Positions 52,785 through 61,690 of a stretch of DNA of 64,000 nucleotides are shown here, piece after piece. The notes under the pieces were generated by a model. The model was not told the origin of the DNA, did no database searches, and saw nothing but the letters and a program-made list of their open reading frames with translations. A program made the translations under genes and the position numbers. The stretch is taken from assembly GCA_947652115.1 (NCBI GenBank), contig OX393567.1, positions 25,460,127 through 25,524,126 of the forward strand, read 5' to 3'. This DNA comes from Blastomussa wellsi (lineage: Eukaryota; Cnidaria; Anthozoa; Scleractinia; Plerogyridae). Positions within the stretch are counted from its first letter, which is position 1. Each line of letters begins with the position of its first letter.

Positions 52785-54610
52785 GCATTTGTACACACTT
52801 AACTGTAAACCCTCTGATATCAAGTTTACAAATGTACTTCACTCAATTTGTACATAAGGTGCAATTTTGTCACAAAAATACCTGAAAAAGAGTATGGATT
52901 CTTCTCAATACTGCATACTCTCCATGCAAATTCCTTTTAATACCAAGCCTCTGAAATAATTATAAACAATAAAAGCATGTATGTCCAGTTATTGGCCCTT
53001 GTGTAGGAGTAATGGTAAACTCATGTTAACTGGTTTTGAGGACGGAAATTTTTAAACACTAGAAAGGTTTTGACACTAAAAACCATGTTATTGCAGCTGA
53101 ATCATCCAAAACTAAAAACACGACTTGTGAGTCTGACATGTCCCGTCACATATAAATAAAACCAAATGGATTTCATGCCTTGGCTGATTCTGCAGCATAA
53201 AGGCAAACTTAAATGGCCAATAGTTAGTTTTCTTCTGGGCCAGTAGTACCAAACATCATCATCACCATCTTGAAGTTGGCCAATTACAATCCTTCTCAAT
53301 CTTCCTGGTTGAAAGCCATCAATTTTTCGTATAAACAGCTTATTGTTACCTGGTTGGTGTTTCTGTCTGGGTAAACTAAAGTTTCCATTGATTTGAAAGC
53401 AATTTTAAACATTCCCAAATATGGCTTCTTCCATGGTGAGCATACGGTAAGCCCCCTTAAGCTTACATTGCTATTGCGAAGCATGCCTTTTACACTGTGA
53501 ATAAAATTCTCACCAGCTTTCTTTTTTTCTTCAGCATATCCAAGTTAATTTCATACTATAATAAATAGAATACAAAACAAGCACATTATTTTGTATATAG
53601 CTACTTTGACTCATCCTCGGTGTAAAAACCTGTGACACTCACCAGTGACATAAAACAAAGAATGAAGAAGATTACAAAGAACTGTAAAACAATAAAAGAC
53701 AGAAAAACAATAGCTCAAAAACAGAGAAAAAAGTCACAGGTTTTTACACAGAGGTAAATCGCTACTTTGACAGTCCTAAACTTGATACAAACCCTATAGT
53801 GCACAATATACATGTACTTATTATTTTCAACAATGCGAATAAGCGTGCGACTCAAATGCAAGAAAAGCCCCAAAAGCGATCCCACACACAGTGTAACTCG
53901 TATAGAAATCGTGTGGTACATGTACATATAAACACTACTTTTTATTTCATAAACTAGAAGTGGAAATTCTATTAGAATACATGATTTTTTTTCTCTTAGT
54001 TCAAAAATTGTTTAGGCCATTGTTCTGACCATGCAAGTGAGAGCTGTGGCTCAGAGAATTACAAACAGGAATCCACATACCTGCATGTATCTTAGGAAGT
54101 CTGTTTTCTGAACTATTCTTTTCTGTAAGCGGTATTCGGACTCTCTTCTCTTTCGAATAATAGTCCTGTATAATATGAAGTTCTAAAAGGTTTATTTAAA
54201 CTCTTGAAACTCGTAAGGCGTCCTCTTTTGAAAAGATAAGATATAGAGTACCGCCTGAAATCATATGTGCATTGCAAGTACTTCAAAAATCACGTAACCC
54301 TAGCTACAGTATTCAGACTCTGGTGATGGTGTCGATACCCACAATTTGTAATTGAATGCATACAGTCCGCGTTAAAAAGACCACTTGTACACGACATCCT
54401 ATAAAAACTAACCTAAGCTTAAAAGTGCGTTGAAATAATCAGGTTACTCAATTCAATCTAAAACAGCTCGACACATTCAACTAAAAACACACAGCAGTGA
54501 AAAAGTATATTTGATCACCTGATTTCGTCGCTTGTAAACACTCCCATCCTCTCCAGTTCCTCTAGTTCGGGCAGCATGCCCTCCAAATTTTGTTGAACGT
54601 ACTCTGCCAT
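37546..54610 (-). CDS. UTP6: UTP6, small-subunit processome component
   Basis: UTP6 is a HAT-repeat subunit of the nucleolar UTP-B complex, needed for early 18S rRNA processing. The 23 coding exons are 54519-54610, 54081-54165, 53514-53555, 52882-52950, 51331-51351, 50993-51040, 50615-50678, 49542-49660, 49236-49268, 48569-48619, 48360-48441, 47893-47977, 47206-47312, 45308-45379, 45102-45175, 44715-44792, 44011-44137, 43724-43782, 43347-43424, 42479-42585, 41880-41946, 41672-41744 and 37546-37703. All have GT-AG borders and compatible phases, giving 1791 nt and 596 residues, about the length of the human protein (597). Landmarks are MAEYVQQNLEGMLPELEELE at the start, RKRRESEYRLQKR, WIQYIEFCKH, NLWVMAAKWEFEE, YVEWAVMTKGIKKARKLYK and DLWLDYIRLELHHPSGKPE near the end. 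The gene looks intact. Introns hold a LINE, SINEs, MITEs and Penelope-like fragments. Confidence 0.97.
37704..41671 (-). other. UTP6 intron 22 (largest intron)
   Basis: This 4.0-kb intron lies before the last coding exon. I found no extra exon, RNA gene or clear repeat in it. Its plus-strand open frames (for example 40712-41041, Lys/Arg/Thr-rich) have no recognisable domain. Confidence 0.6.
41997..42400. repeat. GC-rich repeat-like segment in UTP6 intron 20
   Basis: The segment is bounded by C/G-rich motifs (CCCCCCCCCGGACAATCCTC near 42005; CCTCACCCCCCGGGAAAGC near 42360), with repeated TCAAATT-CCCCAC phrases inside. This looks like a degraded MITE cluster, but I could not define clean inverted ends. 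Confidence 0.35.
43016..43256. mobile_element. Foldback MITE, family A (copy 2), in UTP6 intron 19
   Basis: It starts TAGCCTGCATAGTTGGCGG, followed by TTTTGGTAGCGTGCTCGATC, and shares GTGAAAGCCGCGAAAC-GGAAG with the 5095-5275 copy. The right end (AGCACGCTACCAAAATAAAG, then CCAGCTGTGTCGGCTA) is the inverse of the left. It is 60 bp longer than copy 1 because of a different central part (CGCGGAAAAACGC ... GCGTTTTTCCGC). Confidence 0.8.
45487..45670 (+). mobile_element. tRNA-derived SINE in UTP6 intron 13
   Basis: The head has a pol III A box (TAGCTCAGTTGGTAGAGTG) and B box (ACGTTCGAGCCC) at tRNA-like spacing. The anticodon stem does not pair (CCAGA against CTTTG), so this is not a working tRNA gene. 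The body, with CTTTAAATAACTGAGGAGAA and CAAATGGTTAGATGTTCTAG, is non-tRNA sequence typical of a SINE. It is inserted antisense to UTP6. Confidence 0.75.
45719..46609. mobile_element. Non-autonomous DNA element with about 95-bp terminal inverted repeats
   Basis: The left arm 45723-45815 (TGTTGTGGTTTAAATTTA, CCTTGGTTTAAA, TTTAAACCAGTTTGAT, AAGGTTACTATGCACCTT) is repeated inverted at 46504-46605. TTAA abuts both outer ends and could be the target duplication. The interior (about 690 bp) has short open frames on both strands that show no domain. The element sits in UTP6 intron 13. Confidence 0.85.
46735..46860 (+). mobile_element. Possible SINE remnant
   Basis: A B-box-like GGTTCAAATCCC is present at 46772-46783, with a tail resembling degraded SINE sequence. 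No clear A box is visible. Confidence 0.35.
46863..47035. mobile_element. Short MITE with CAGGG ends
   Basis: The left terminus CAGGGTTGTCAATAA is exactly inverted at the right end (TTATTGACAACCCTG). It is 173 bp and non-coding. CAGGG fits the hAT terminal consensus, but a convincing 8-bp target duplication is not seen. Confidence 0.75.
49735..49936. mobile_element. Penelope-like terminal repeats, head-to-head, in UTP6 intron 7
   Basis: A minus-strand copy (49735-49815: AATTTGGTTTTATCAACTGG, GACGTTTCGAGCGTTAGCCC) is joined directly to a plus-strand copy (about 49816-49936: GGTGGCCAATTGACATTATC, CCACCGACACAGCACCACAG). The shared part forms an inverted repeat of about 75 bp per arm. A degenerate hammerhead-like core lies at 49786-49819 (minus). 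Confidence 0.8.
50090..50133. repeat. Tandem repeat, 11-bp unit, four exact copies
   Basis: CAGTATAGTGC occurs four times without change, then a partial copy follows. It abuts the SINE beginning at 50142. Confidence 0.95.
50142..50430 (+). mobile_element. tRNA-derived SINE in UTP6 intron 7
   Basis: An A box (GTGGCCTAATGGTTAGCGC) and a B box (GGGTTCAAGCC) form a tRNA-like head. The body has TGCAAGACACTTTACTCTCA and CTGCGATGGACTAGCATTCC, a core found in many animal SINEs. A piece of the same body recurs near 57289-57345. The insertion is antisense to UTP6. Confidence 0.8.
51767..52785 (+). pseudogene. 5'-truncated CR1/L2-type LINE, reverse transcriptase C-terminus
   Basis: The copy starts inside the reverse transcriptase at the catalytic box (YADDTHLTYAG, from 51777), continues NWLRANKLTLNMTKTEF, and meets a stop after a frameshift near 51930-51940. 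The second frame continues LGVTIDNKLDWSSHIEKL, HFDYCNIVWG and LWNSLP to a stop at 52591. This is the usual C-terminal end of CR1/L2-clade ORF2. A 3' UTR and an (ATCT)8 tail at 52753-52784 follow; short tandem tails are typical of this clade. It is inactive and lies in UTP6 intron 4, antisense to the host gene. Confidence 0.9.
52753..52784. repeat. (ATCT)8 microsatellite, LINE tail
   Basis: Eight uninterrupted ATCT units sit directly after the LINE 3' end. Confidence 0.95.
53615..53756. mobile_element. MITE, family B (copy 2), in UTP6 intron 2
   Basis: The ends are CCTCGGTGTAAAAACCTGTG and the inverse of CTCTGTGTAAAAACCTGTGA. The interior matches the 25174-25298 copy (CACCAGTGACATAAAA, ACAATAGCTCAAAAAC). 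An exact 11-bp direct repeat, GCTACTTTGAC, flanks it at 53600-53610 and 53761-53771 and may be the target duplication. Confidence 0.85.
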
Positions 54611-54686
54611 CGTGGATTTGTTGTGCAACAAGCGAGAAGTAGAGTAAAGTTACAATCCGTCGCTTTTCTTCGTCCACCATGTGCAA
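54477..54686 (-). other. Upstream ORF overlapping the UTP6 start
   Basis: Two ATGs at 54686 and 54680 open a 69-codon frame that overlaps UTP6 exon 1 in another frame. If transcription begins upstream of 54686, this would be an overlapping uORF able to lower UTP6 translation. If it begins between 54680 and 54610, it is irrelevant. The residues show no domain. Confidence 0.3.
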
Positions 54687-55094
54687 TACTGTCTTTCCTG
54701 GGTACGTTCGTGTAATGTTATATGAAGAGGAAAGTGTTCATAAGGAAAGCCAAGGAACAGAAAGACTGCTGGCGCACATCTGTAACAGGACTCATTGTTG
54801 CGGACACAATGCTTCCCTGTTTGCCCGCGCGCGCAAAAGCATCAAGTATTGAAAAAGATGCCTTACGTCATTTAGCTGTTATCTTGTGATGAAGTTGCAA
54901 GTCGAAAGACAATGCCACAAAGTGGAGCTGGTGAAAATTTTTCAACGTCAGATATTTCATGTATATCATTGAATTCTGATAACAGTTACGAGCCATTGAG
55001 ACAGTTAAAAAAATGAATCTGATGTTCATTTGGATAGCCACAAGAAATCACAACCAAGAGGCTCCAACTAACAGTAAAATTGAACTGTTACCAA
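54611..55094. other. Probable UTP6 promoter region
   Basis: No TATA box is obvious upstream of the UTP6 ATG, as is usual for housekeeping genes. No divergent gene is seen. Confidence 0.4.
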
Positions 55095-55200
55095 CCGTCC
55101 GAAGAAGGGCTAACGCTCGAAACGTCAGCTCTTGAATCTCTTTACGGTCGCCAATTCACATTATCAACCCAGTTGATAAAACCAAATTATATTGTTATAC

Positions 55201-55235
<35 letters not shown>

Positions 55236-55255
55236 ATTACCCCCTCTATCTCTAT
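55095..55255 (+). mobile_element. Penelope-like terminal repeat, plus orientation
   Basis: It reads GAAGGGCTAACGCTCGAAAC, ACATTATCAACCCAGTTGAT and CCCACCGACGCAGCACCACA, matching in inverse the repeat at 55436-55592. A hammerhead-like core with U4 changed to C lies at 55097-55130. Confidence 0.8.
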
Positions 55256-55435
55256 TTTTTATTCTTGCCAAGCTTTTTCAATTTTCCATTTAGTATTTTT
55301 AGAGAAAAGGGGGACAATGTGTTCCTGTTTCGTTTGCAACTTTCTGGCCCCAAAATGCAACCGAATTCAATTAGCCAATCAAATTCGTGAATTTGCTAGT
55401 TTCCAGTCCACGTGAGACACGGCCATATAAATAAT

Positions 55436-55441
55436 GAATAG

Positions 55442-55486
<45 letters not shown>

Positions 55487-56192
55487 GTATAACAATATAA
55501 TTTGGTTTTATCAACTGGGTTGATAATGTCAATTGGCCACCGTAAAGAGATTCAAGTGCTGACGTTTCGAGCGTTAGCCTTTCGTCGGAGCGAATCAAGG
55601 AATTGTGCGTCGTGTGTCTTTATATACAAAAAGATGGAGCTTCGCTATTGGCTGGTGCCTGGTAACGTGAAAACTTCGGAATAAATTAGTTGAATGAAAA
55701 GCGTTCGTTGATACCGTGAGGATTAAGAGTGCCGATTTGAAAAATAAATTTTTGTTCTAGAGTTTTACGGCTTTCCGTGTTTCCTTGGTGAAGGGAAAGG
55801 CCGCAGACTGCCATATGTTGCTTAGAATGATTTGGGAGATTGAAGTGTCTCGCGACCGGTTTCGATGCATTTTTGTCGTCTTTCTCTACGTCACGAAGGT
55901 GTTCTCGGAATCGGTCGCCAAGTCGTCTCCCTGTTTCGCCGATGTATAACTTTTTGCAAAGAGTGCAAGTTATACAGTAGATGGCATTGGCTGAGGTACA
56001 GGTGAAATGATCAGTGATTTTGATAGATCGCTTGGGTCCCGATATTTTGTCAACGTTGTGAATGAAAGGGCATGTTTTGCATCGTGCGCGAGCGCATTTA
56101 AAAGTTCCGGGTTGATCACTAGTTTGGAATGCACTTCTGACTAAAAAGTTACCTATGTTTTTGTCGCGTTTAAATGAAATTAATGGAGGTTG
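55436..56192 (-). pseudogene. Penelope-like element 3' half: GIY-YIG endonuclease and terminal repeat
   Basis: Read on the minus strand from 56192 the frame gives PLISFKRDKNIGNFLVRSAF, a Cys-rich CARARCKTCPF, then YCITCTLCKKLYIGETGRRL and RFREHLRDVEKDD, ending FSFN at a stop near 55682. This is the GIY-YIG endonuclease typical of the C-terminus of Penelope-like proteins, with the CxxC pair before it. The terminal repeat (55436-55592) follows. This half is open but has no upstream part on its own strand: the sequence flips strand at 56192. Confidence 0.9.
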
Positions 56193-57010
56193 CGAAAAGA
56201 TACTTTCGAGACGCTTCAGACTCGAAAATCTAAGTGGACTCCCCCAGAGGACCAGTTTGCTTCTTTAGATTTTTTCATTAAAAAATGCCGTCACGACATC
56301 AACAAACTTAATTTCAATCGTAACACCAAATTTTCCAACCTTTCTTCGGAAGAGAGGACGGCGCTAAAAAACCTTAGTAAGCGCAAAGACATAATTATCA
56401 AAGCGGACGACAAAGGCGGCGCTTTAGTTGTTTGGCGGGCCGACCTCTACCAAAAAGAAGCTTTGCGGCAACTTTCTGACACCTCTTTTTATGCTAAAGT
56501 CGACGAAGATCTCACCTCCACTAACCAACAAATTGTCAAGAGCACTATTAACGACCTTATAGTCAAACAAGAATTACCGGCTACTGCTACCAATCTCATC
56601 ATTACCACTCCCACCTCGTGTATTTACTTTTTACCTAAAATTCACAAACCTAACAACCCAGGTCGACCTATCGTCTCTGCCTGTAGTTGCCCTACCGAAC
56701 TCATTTCCAGCTATTTAGACAAAATTATGGCACCTATTGTCAGATCTTTACCGTCATACGTTAAAGACAGTCAACACGCACTTCAAATTTTTCGCGATTT
56801 CAATTTCCTGGGCGAAGACAAACTTATTTTCACTATGGATATTACATCTCTTTACACCGTCATCCCAAATGGCGAAGGTCTTCTAGCCCTCAAACATTTT
56901 TTTAGATATTTAGATATTCCCATAACCTTTGTTGCACAAAACCTACATCTGATATCATGGACGAACCATTATTTTTCTGGCATCAAGCGAGTTCGTGCAT
57001 TGTTCTCATA
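56190..57010 (+). pseudogene. Penelope-like element: inverted reverse transcriptase N-terminal half
   Basis: The open frame shows DIIIKADDKGGALVVWR, YFLPKIHKPNNPGRPIVSA and FTMDITSLYTVIPNGEG. These are the early reverse transcriptase motifs, including motif A with its catalytic Asp. The copy breaks off before motif C (the YVDD-type box). It has no natural ATG: the frame runs in from the junction at about 56192, where the opposite-strand endonuclease half begins. The element is thus a broken copy whose two halves lie head-to-head, with the part between them (rest of the RT) missing. Confidence 0.9.
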
Positions 57011-57044
57011 TTGCATTAATATTTCTGGGGTGGAAGCGGAATGA

Positions 57045-57813
57045 TGAATGATGAATAACGCCTGAAAAATAAAATGAATACCGTAAGGAATATTTATGTT
57101 TTGGACTTTCGGAATAAAGAATAATACGGAACCGTAAAAAGAACAATTAATAACAAATGCGTCTGACTAATAAAATATCGAGTTGAGCTGATCGATCATG
57201 ACAGTATGTGCGTTGTTTATATTCTGGCCGACCTATCAACTACGCTCGTACAATGTAGGACTTTGCCAGGGGTTTTCCCATGAATGGCCGGGGCATTGCG
57301 TTGTGTTCTTGGGCAAGAAACTTTACTCTCGCCTACGGACGAGCTATACAAATACCCCCCTCCCGCCACCCCCAATTGCAAATATGCTGTGCGGTCATGT
57401 TGTTGATATTACAACGTTATTGATATTTGCAAAGATTTTTCAAATGTTGTCTGGATGTTTTACGACTGAACCAGAATGTTTTCCGAACTTTTCCTAACGT
57501 ACCTTGCGGATGACTTCCATGCAAGGAAATTCTGAATACATTTTGATTGTACCGTCGACACCAACAAATTTAAGTAACAAGAACAAACCTGTTTATCGCT
57601 ATCAAGTAAAATTGATTACAAAACAGTACTAAGAAAATACGCGCGCTGATTGGGTGAAAATCGTGTTTCTATAACTCGATGGAGACAACTAGCACGAGCT
57701 GTTGACGTAATGATGGCGCGAGCAAAGAGAATTTACATTTTGATGATAGAAGTTAACAAGTTGTTTTTCTTTTTCTCGTCGCGGTGTTTTCTAAAAGAAA
57801 TAGAAAACATGTA

Positions 57814-57850
<37 letters not shown>

Positions 57851-58070
57851 AGTTTGGGAGAACTCGAAACAGCTGTGGTTCAAACACTCGCCTGTGGCTC
57901 GTGTTCCCACCCCACATACGCAATAGCCGCATGCGAGGCCCGCTTTACCCGGATAGGAATTTGAAATGGATTTTCGCGACTTGTATATACTCTAGCGATT
58001 CCGTGGAAAGGGTAGGCTCAGCATTTGCAACCTCTGAGGTTATCATGTTATCACAAAATCTATTTTGAAG
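57045..58070. other. Intergenic stretch with SINE fragment
   Basis: The stretch near 57289-57345 (TTGTGTTCTTGGGCAAGAAA, CTTTACTCTCGCC) matches the body of the SINE at 50142. I found no PAN/apple or other exon that could be the 5' part of the gene that follows. Confidence 0.5.
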
Positions 58071-60589
58071 AATGCCCGTTTGAAGAAACCGTGCAAAAAC
58101 AAGGCGACCTGCCAGGCTGGTTTTACTGACAGGGATTATCAGTGTTTGTGCGTTCCTGGATTTACAGGTCTGGATTGCGACGTTGGTAAGCACAGTGCAA
58201 GAAACATCCTTTTGTAACGGCAACCGGTCATAACGCCCCCAAGGCAAAATACTCCCGACAAAACGCCCCCTTCACAACATATAGAAAACAGTTAATTCAT
58301 TAATACGTACCGTACCAAAGGCTTTAGAGTTCAAGTAAGCTTCCTCTTATGTCGGGGGCGTTATGAACGGCAAATCACAAGACTATAGTACAGTGTATTT
58401 TAAAATGACATATGTTTTTTATTCGACAACTTGCCTACCATCTCTCCAGTAAGCGAGATTTACAATCTCTTCTTTGTAGAAGTGCTAGCGTTTGGCGCTG
58501 AGATTATTAGAACTGACGAATTTTTAGTGAAGCCATTTCTGATGAAATGGCGGAGCATGCCCTAGGAAACGTGCCTCAGGCGCTCGATTGTCAATACTAC
58601 ATTAGGAACCCCTCTGTGCAAAATGGCTGGTGTACAGCATACGAAGAATGGTTGGATGAATATGTTAGGTCGTCTGTACATACGCTTATGCTTGTGATCA
58701 TAACTTAATTAATGTGTAAGGAGTTTATAGATGTTTAAGAAGTTGCGCCATATATTATTTCAGTGGAATTACTTTTGTTATTTAAGATATTGACGAGTGT
58801 TCTACGAAGGCTCACAGCTGTGACGTTAATGCTATGTGTAACAACAACCAGGGTTCCTATAAATGTACATGTAATGATGGATTTTATGGAGATGGCAAAA
58901 ATTGCATTGGTAAGTGTCAAAATTGAGTTAAAGAAATTGAATTTGTTGCCTGTTTCGTAAACCTCCATAGCTTAGCTAACGTACCCCTCCATAGTTAATT
59001 TGACCTTACTTTTTTCCTGTAACTGTATTTTCAAAGAAGGATTTCATTGAGATGCAGCAGTAAGCTGCACAGCTATCCAACCTGTAATAATATATTGTAG
59101 CTAGATAATTATAAATGACTAAATTTCATGAAATTACTTTTGTTGTTGCAGATATAGACGAGTGCACCAATAGAACACACAGCTGTGATGTTAATGCTGT
59201 GTGCAACAATACCCAGGGATCCTATAACTGCACATGCAAAGATGGATTTTATGGGGATGGCAGAAGTTGCACTGGTAAGTATAAAACTTTTTTAACATTA
59301 GTGCTCATAAAATCATTGTGTATTTTAAATATTATCCAACTTGGATCTATTTTGTGGTACCTTGTTGTCTAATTCGCGTCCTTCTGTTGCGGGGAGAGTT
59401 TGCTTCTGTGCCTGTGGTGATCTGTTTCATTCTATCCTTCCCGTCTTTATTTTTATAGAATGTGTGGAAGAAGACCTTGGTATGGAAAACCGTGCAATCA
59501 CTGACGGTCAGCTTACTTCGTCTTCGGCATGGAATAGCAATCTTGCCGCTCACGAGGGCAGGCTAAACAATGACAGATGTTGGGCGGCCCGCGAGAACAA
59601 TGCCAATCAATGGCTACAGATTGATCTGATTGGTCAGCACATAGTAACACGTGTAGCAACGCAAGGAAGGAAAACTGGTTCTCCTCAATGGGTTACTAAA
59701 TACAAGCTAAGGTACGGTAACGATGGAAACAGCTTACAGGACTACAAGGAACGAGGACAAACTACACAAAAGGTAAAATTCTTTTAACTTGCCATATATT
59801 TCCTGACACGTTTAACTGGTTACGTATTACATATTTATCATTGTCGAGTTGACTTGGAAAAGGGAACAAATTCAGGCACGCTGGGTATATAAAAGGGATT
59901 GCAGGACTCTCTGGGGACTTCTACGATCAAGAGGGTGTTGATATCGAGGGCACGTAGTGGTAAAGAAAATCGAAAGGCACCTCGCGGGCGGCTTTCGCGA
60001 CTAAAAAGGCTTCCCACCGTATAAATCCCTACCCAGTGGATAGCGTAGTTTGTATTGCTAACACCTGCAACCGGGAAAAGGGTTATAAAACGTCCTTCAC
60101 AGCTTTTAGCCACATATTCCGCCCTCGATTGTAATCATTCGGGTCGCGTTGTTCTAAAGCCGATTAACACACACTATGCTAACCGAGAATTAAAAGCGGA
60201 TATCGATAGATGGCTCAATTTCTGTTATATAAAGGTATTTTTATTGTTTATATGTTTTGTGCGGAGGTTGAGATTAATTAGTCGGCGCCGAATTAAATTT
60301 AAAGCGGGATGACAGAAAGCAATAATTGCCGGAAAACCTCTCTGAAAAAGTTATAAAACTGAAGTCAAAATTCAGCCCGGCACAGATCCTTAAATGGTTA
60401 ACCGTCATCCATCTTACCTACTTACTTATTTTATTTATTCAGGAATTTATTAGGAACGCACAGAGAGACACTGACTATCATGACTTGAATCCTCCAATCA
60501 CAGCACGGTACATTCGTTTTGTACCACTGAAATGGAATAGCTGGACATCAATGAGAGTGGAGCTGTATGGTTGCCTGCTGGATCATTAA
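58071..60589 (+). CDS. EGF-discoidin (F5/8 type C) protein, 3' part
   Basis: Five exons: 58071-58185, 58787-58909, 59152-59274, 59459-59772 and 60443-60589, all with GT-AG borders and matching phases; 274 codons including stop. Exon 1 is an EGF-like module (KKPCKNKATCQAGF, CLCVPGFTGLDC). Exons 2 and 3 are calcium-binding EGF modules (DIDEC, C-x-NxxGSY-C-x-C, DGFYGDG). Exons 4 and 5 encode one F5/8C discoidin domain from ECVEEDLGMENRAITDGQ, through WLQIDLIGQHIVTRVATQGR and PPITARYIRF, to VELYGC at the very C-terminus. Such proteins are secreted or matrix adhesion proteins. No start codon or signal peptide is in reach: exon 1 begins in phase 0 at an acceptor, so upstream exons are missing from the window or lost. 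It may be a 3' gene fragment. Confidence 0.85.
58521..58660 (+). other. Exon-like open segment between EGF exons
   Basis: After an acceptor-like TTTTTAG the frame reads AEHALGNVPQALDCQYYIRN, then QNGWCTAYEEWLDEYV, and meets a donor-like GTCGTC. The composition looks protein-coding, but its borders are phase 2 while the neighbouring EGF exons join in phase 1, so it cannot be spliced into that gene without breaking the frame. I do not recognise the family. Confidence 0.3.
59773..60442 (+). other. Last intron of the EGF-discoidin gene, repeat-like
   Basis: This intron splits the discoidin domain. It contains the phrase CCCAGTGGATAGCGTAGTTT and several open frames on both strands, which look like dispersed repeat rather than exon. 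Confidence 0.5.
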
Positions 60590-60853
60590 ACACGCTCAGT
60601 TCCAGTTCGTTAGTTATTAGAAGATGTTTGGCCCCTTCCCCCTTGACAGTGGTCAAACAAAGCGCGCGTACGCAGTCCCCACCATTACTATCTCTTATAA
60701 ACCCTTCGCTGTCAAGTCAAAAGTCAAGGCAATCACTGAAAAGTTAAGCTTTGTACGTCCTGTACGAAAAGGAAATTAATTAATTGTTATCCACCTAGTT
60801 TCCGACTCGAAATTTTGTTTCACAGTTCTGCGTTTATTGCGGTTTCCCACAAA

Positions 60854-60975
60854 AGTGTTATGCGTGGTTCAATTCTACATGTTACCATCCCCCCGGGCAC
60901 ACCCCCGGGCTGGACTTGTCCCGGGGGTTGCCCGGGGGATTGTTACAGGTGGAGTTGAACCACGCATTACACATT
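60854..60975. mobile_element. Small GC-rich foldback MITE
   Basis: The left arm has GTGTTATGCGTGGTTCAATT, then CCCCCCGGGCACACCCCCGG. The right arm is inverted (CCGGGGGTTGCCCGGGGGAT, then AGTTGAACCACGCATTACAC). The arms are about 55 bp with a spacer under 10 bp. Confidence 0.8.
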
Positions 60976-61466
60976 TCTGAGTCAAATTCCCACAAAGTAC
61001 CGGACGTGGCGTCTGATTTTTTCGTTTGTCTGCTGTGCACCTATCCCCTTATCCTCTAGCACGTCCCCCAGCTGGATTTCACAGTGGTCAAACGCAAAAA
61101 GCCAACACCAGTTCTGGTTTTCACCGCCTCGAACTTCCTGGAAATTTGACGCGGAAACGGTAAAACAAAATTTCCAGCGGGAAAATTGGCGCTATCTTGA
61201 CCCGAGTTAAAGAAACATTGCCATGCATGGCATGATAATTTCACTTAAATTTCGGACCAAAAGAAATTTGTCGCCCATGATATTAATATAAAAATTTTCC
61301 ATGTAAATAATTGTTTAAATCCTTGTTTTATTGTAATGTTTATCACGTGGACGTTCGAACGAGTTGTGTTGATTTTGTAAGTTCTTAGGTGTTGCTTGTT
61401 TAAATAAATAAAAAGAACTGAATGCAGAAAGGCTGACCGTACAGTTGGGATTAACTAATATATTTT

Positions 61467-61505
61467 TCCAATATTTCGTCGGGCACGGCCCGACTTCTTC
61501 AGAGA
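61467..61505 (-). ncRNA. Hammerhead-ribozyme-like motif (Penelope type)
   Basis: On the minus strand CTGAAGA (61496-61502) is followed by an extra A, a 7-bp stem II (GTCGGGC/GCCCGAC, 3-nt loop), GAAA, then a two-pair stem III (UA) and an AUU triplet. Stem I is three pairs (U-G, C-G, U-A). The architecture is the same as at 24665-24703, but the stem sequences differ with pairing kept. Confidence 0.65.
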
Positions 61506-61641
61506 TTTGATTCAACCTGAGAAAAATCGTTACAATTTAAACAACCAAGACAAAAGGCTATAATATTACGACGAAAAAACTAACCGTGGGAAATGACAAA
61601 TTACTCATTTTCCAACTTACTCCGTTGTAAAGAAAATTGCG

Positions 61642-61690
61642 CGATGCGGTGGGATTCGATGTGATGCGATGCGATGCAATGTGATTGATG
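61642..61690. repeat. Degenerate GATGC short tandem array
   Basis: GATGC/GATGT/GATTG-type units recur about seven times, for example GTGATGCGATGCGATGCAAT. Confidence 0.8.

Noticed and set aside
59838..60312. Open frames inside the last EGF-discoidin intron
   Set aside because: Both strands are open over the same repeat-like sequence; the flanking exons splice cleanly without it.
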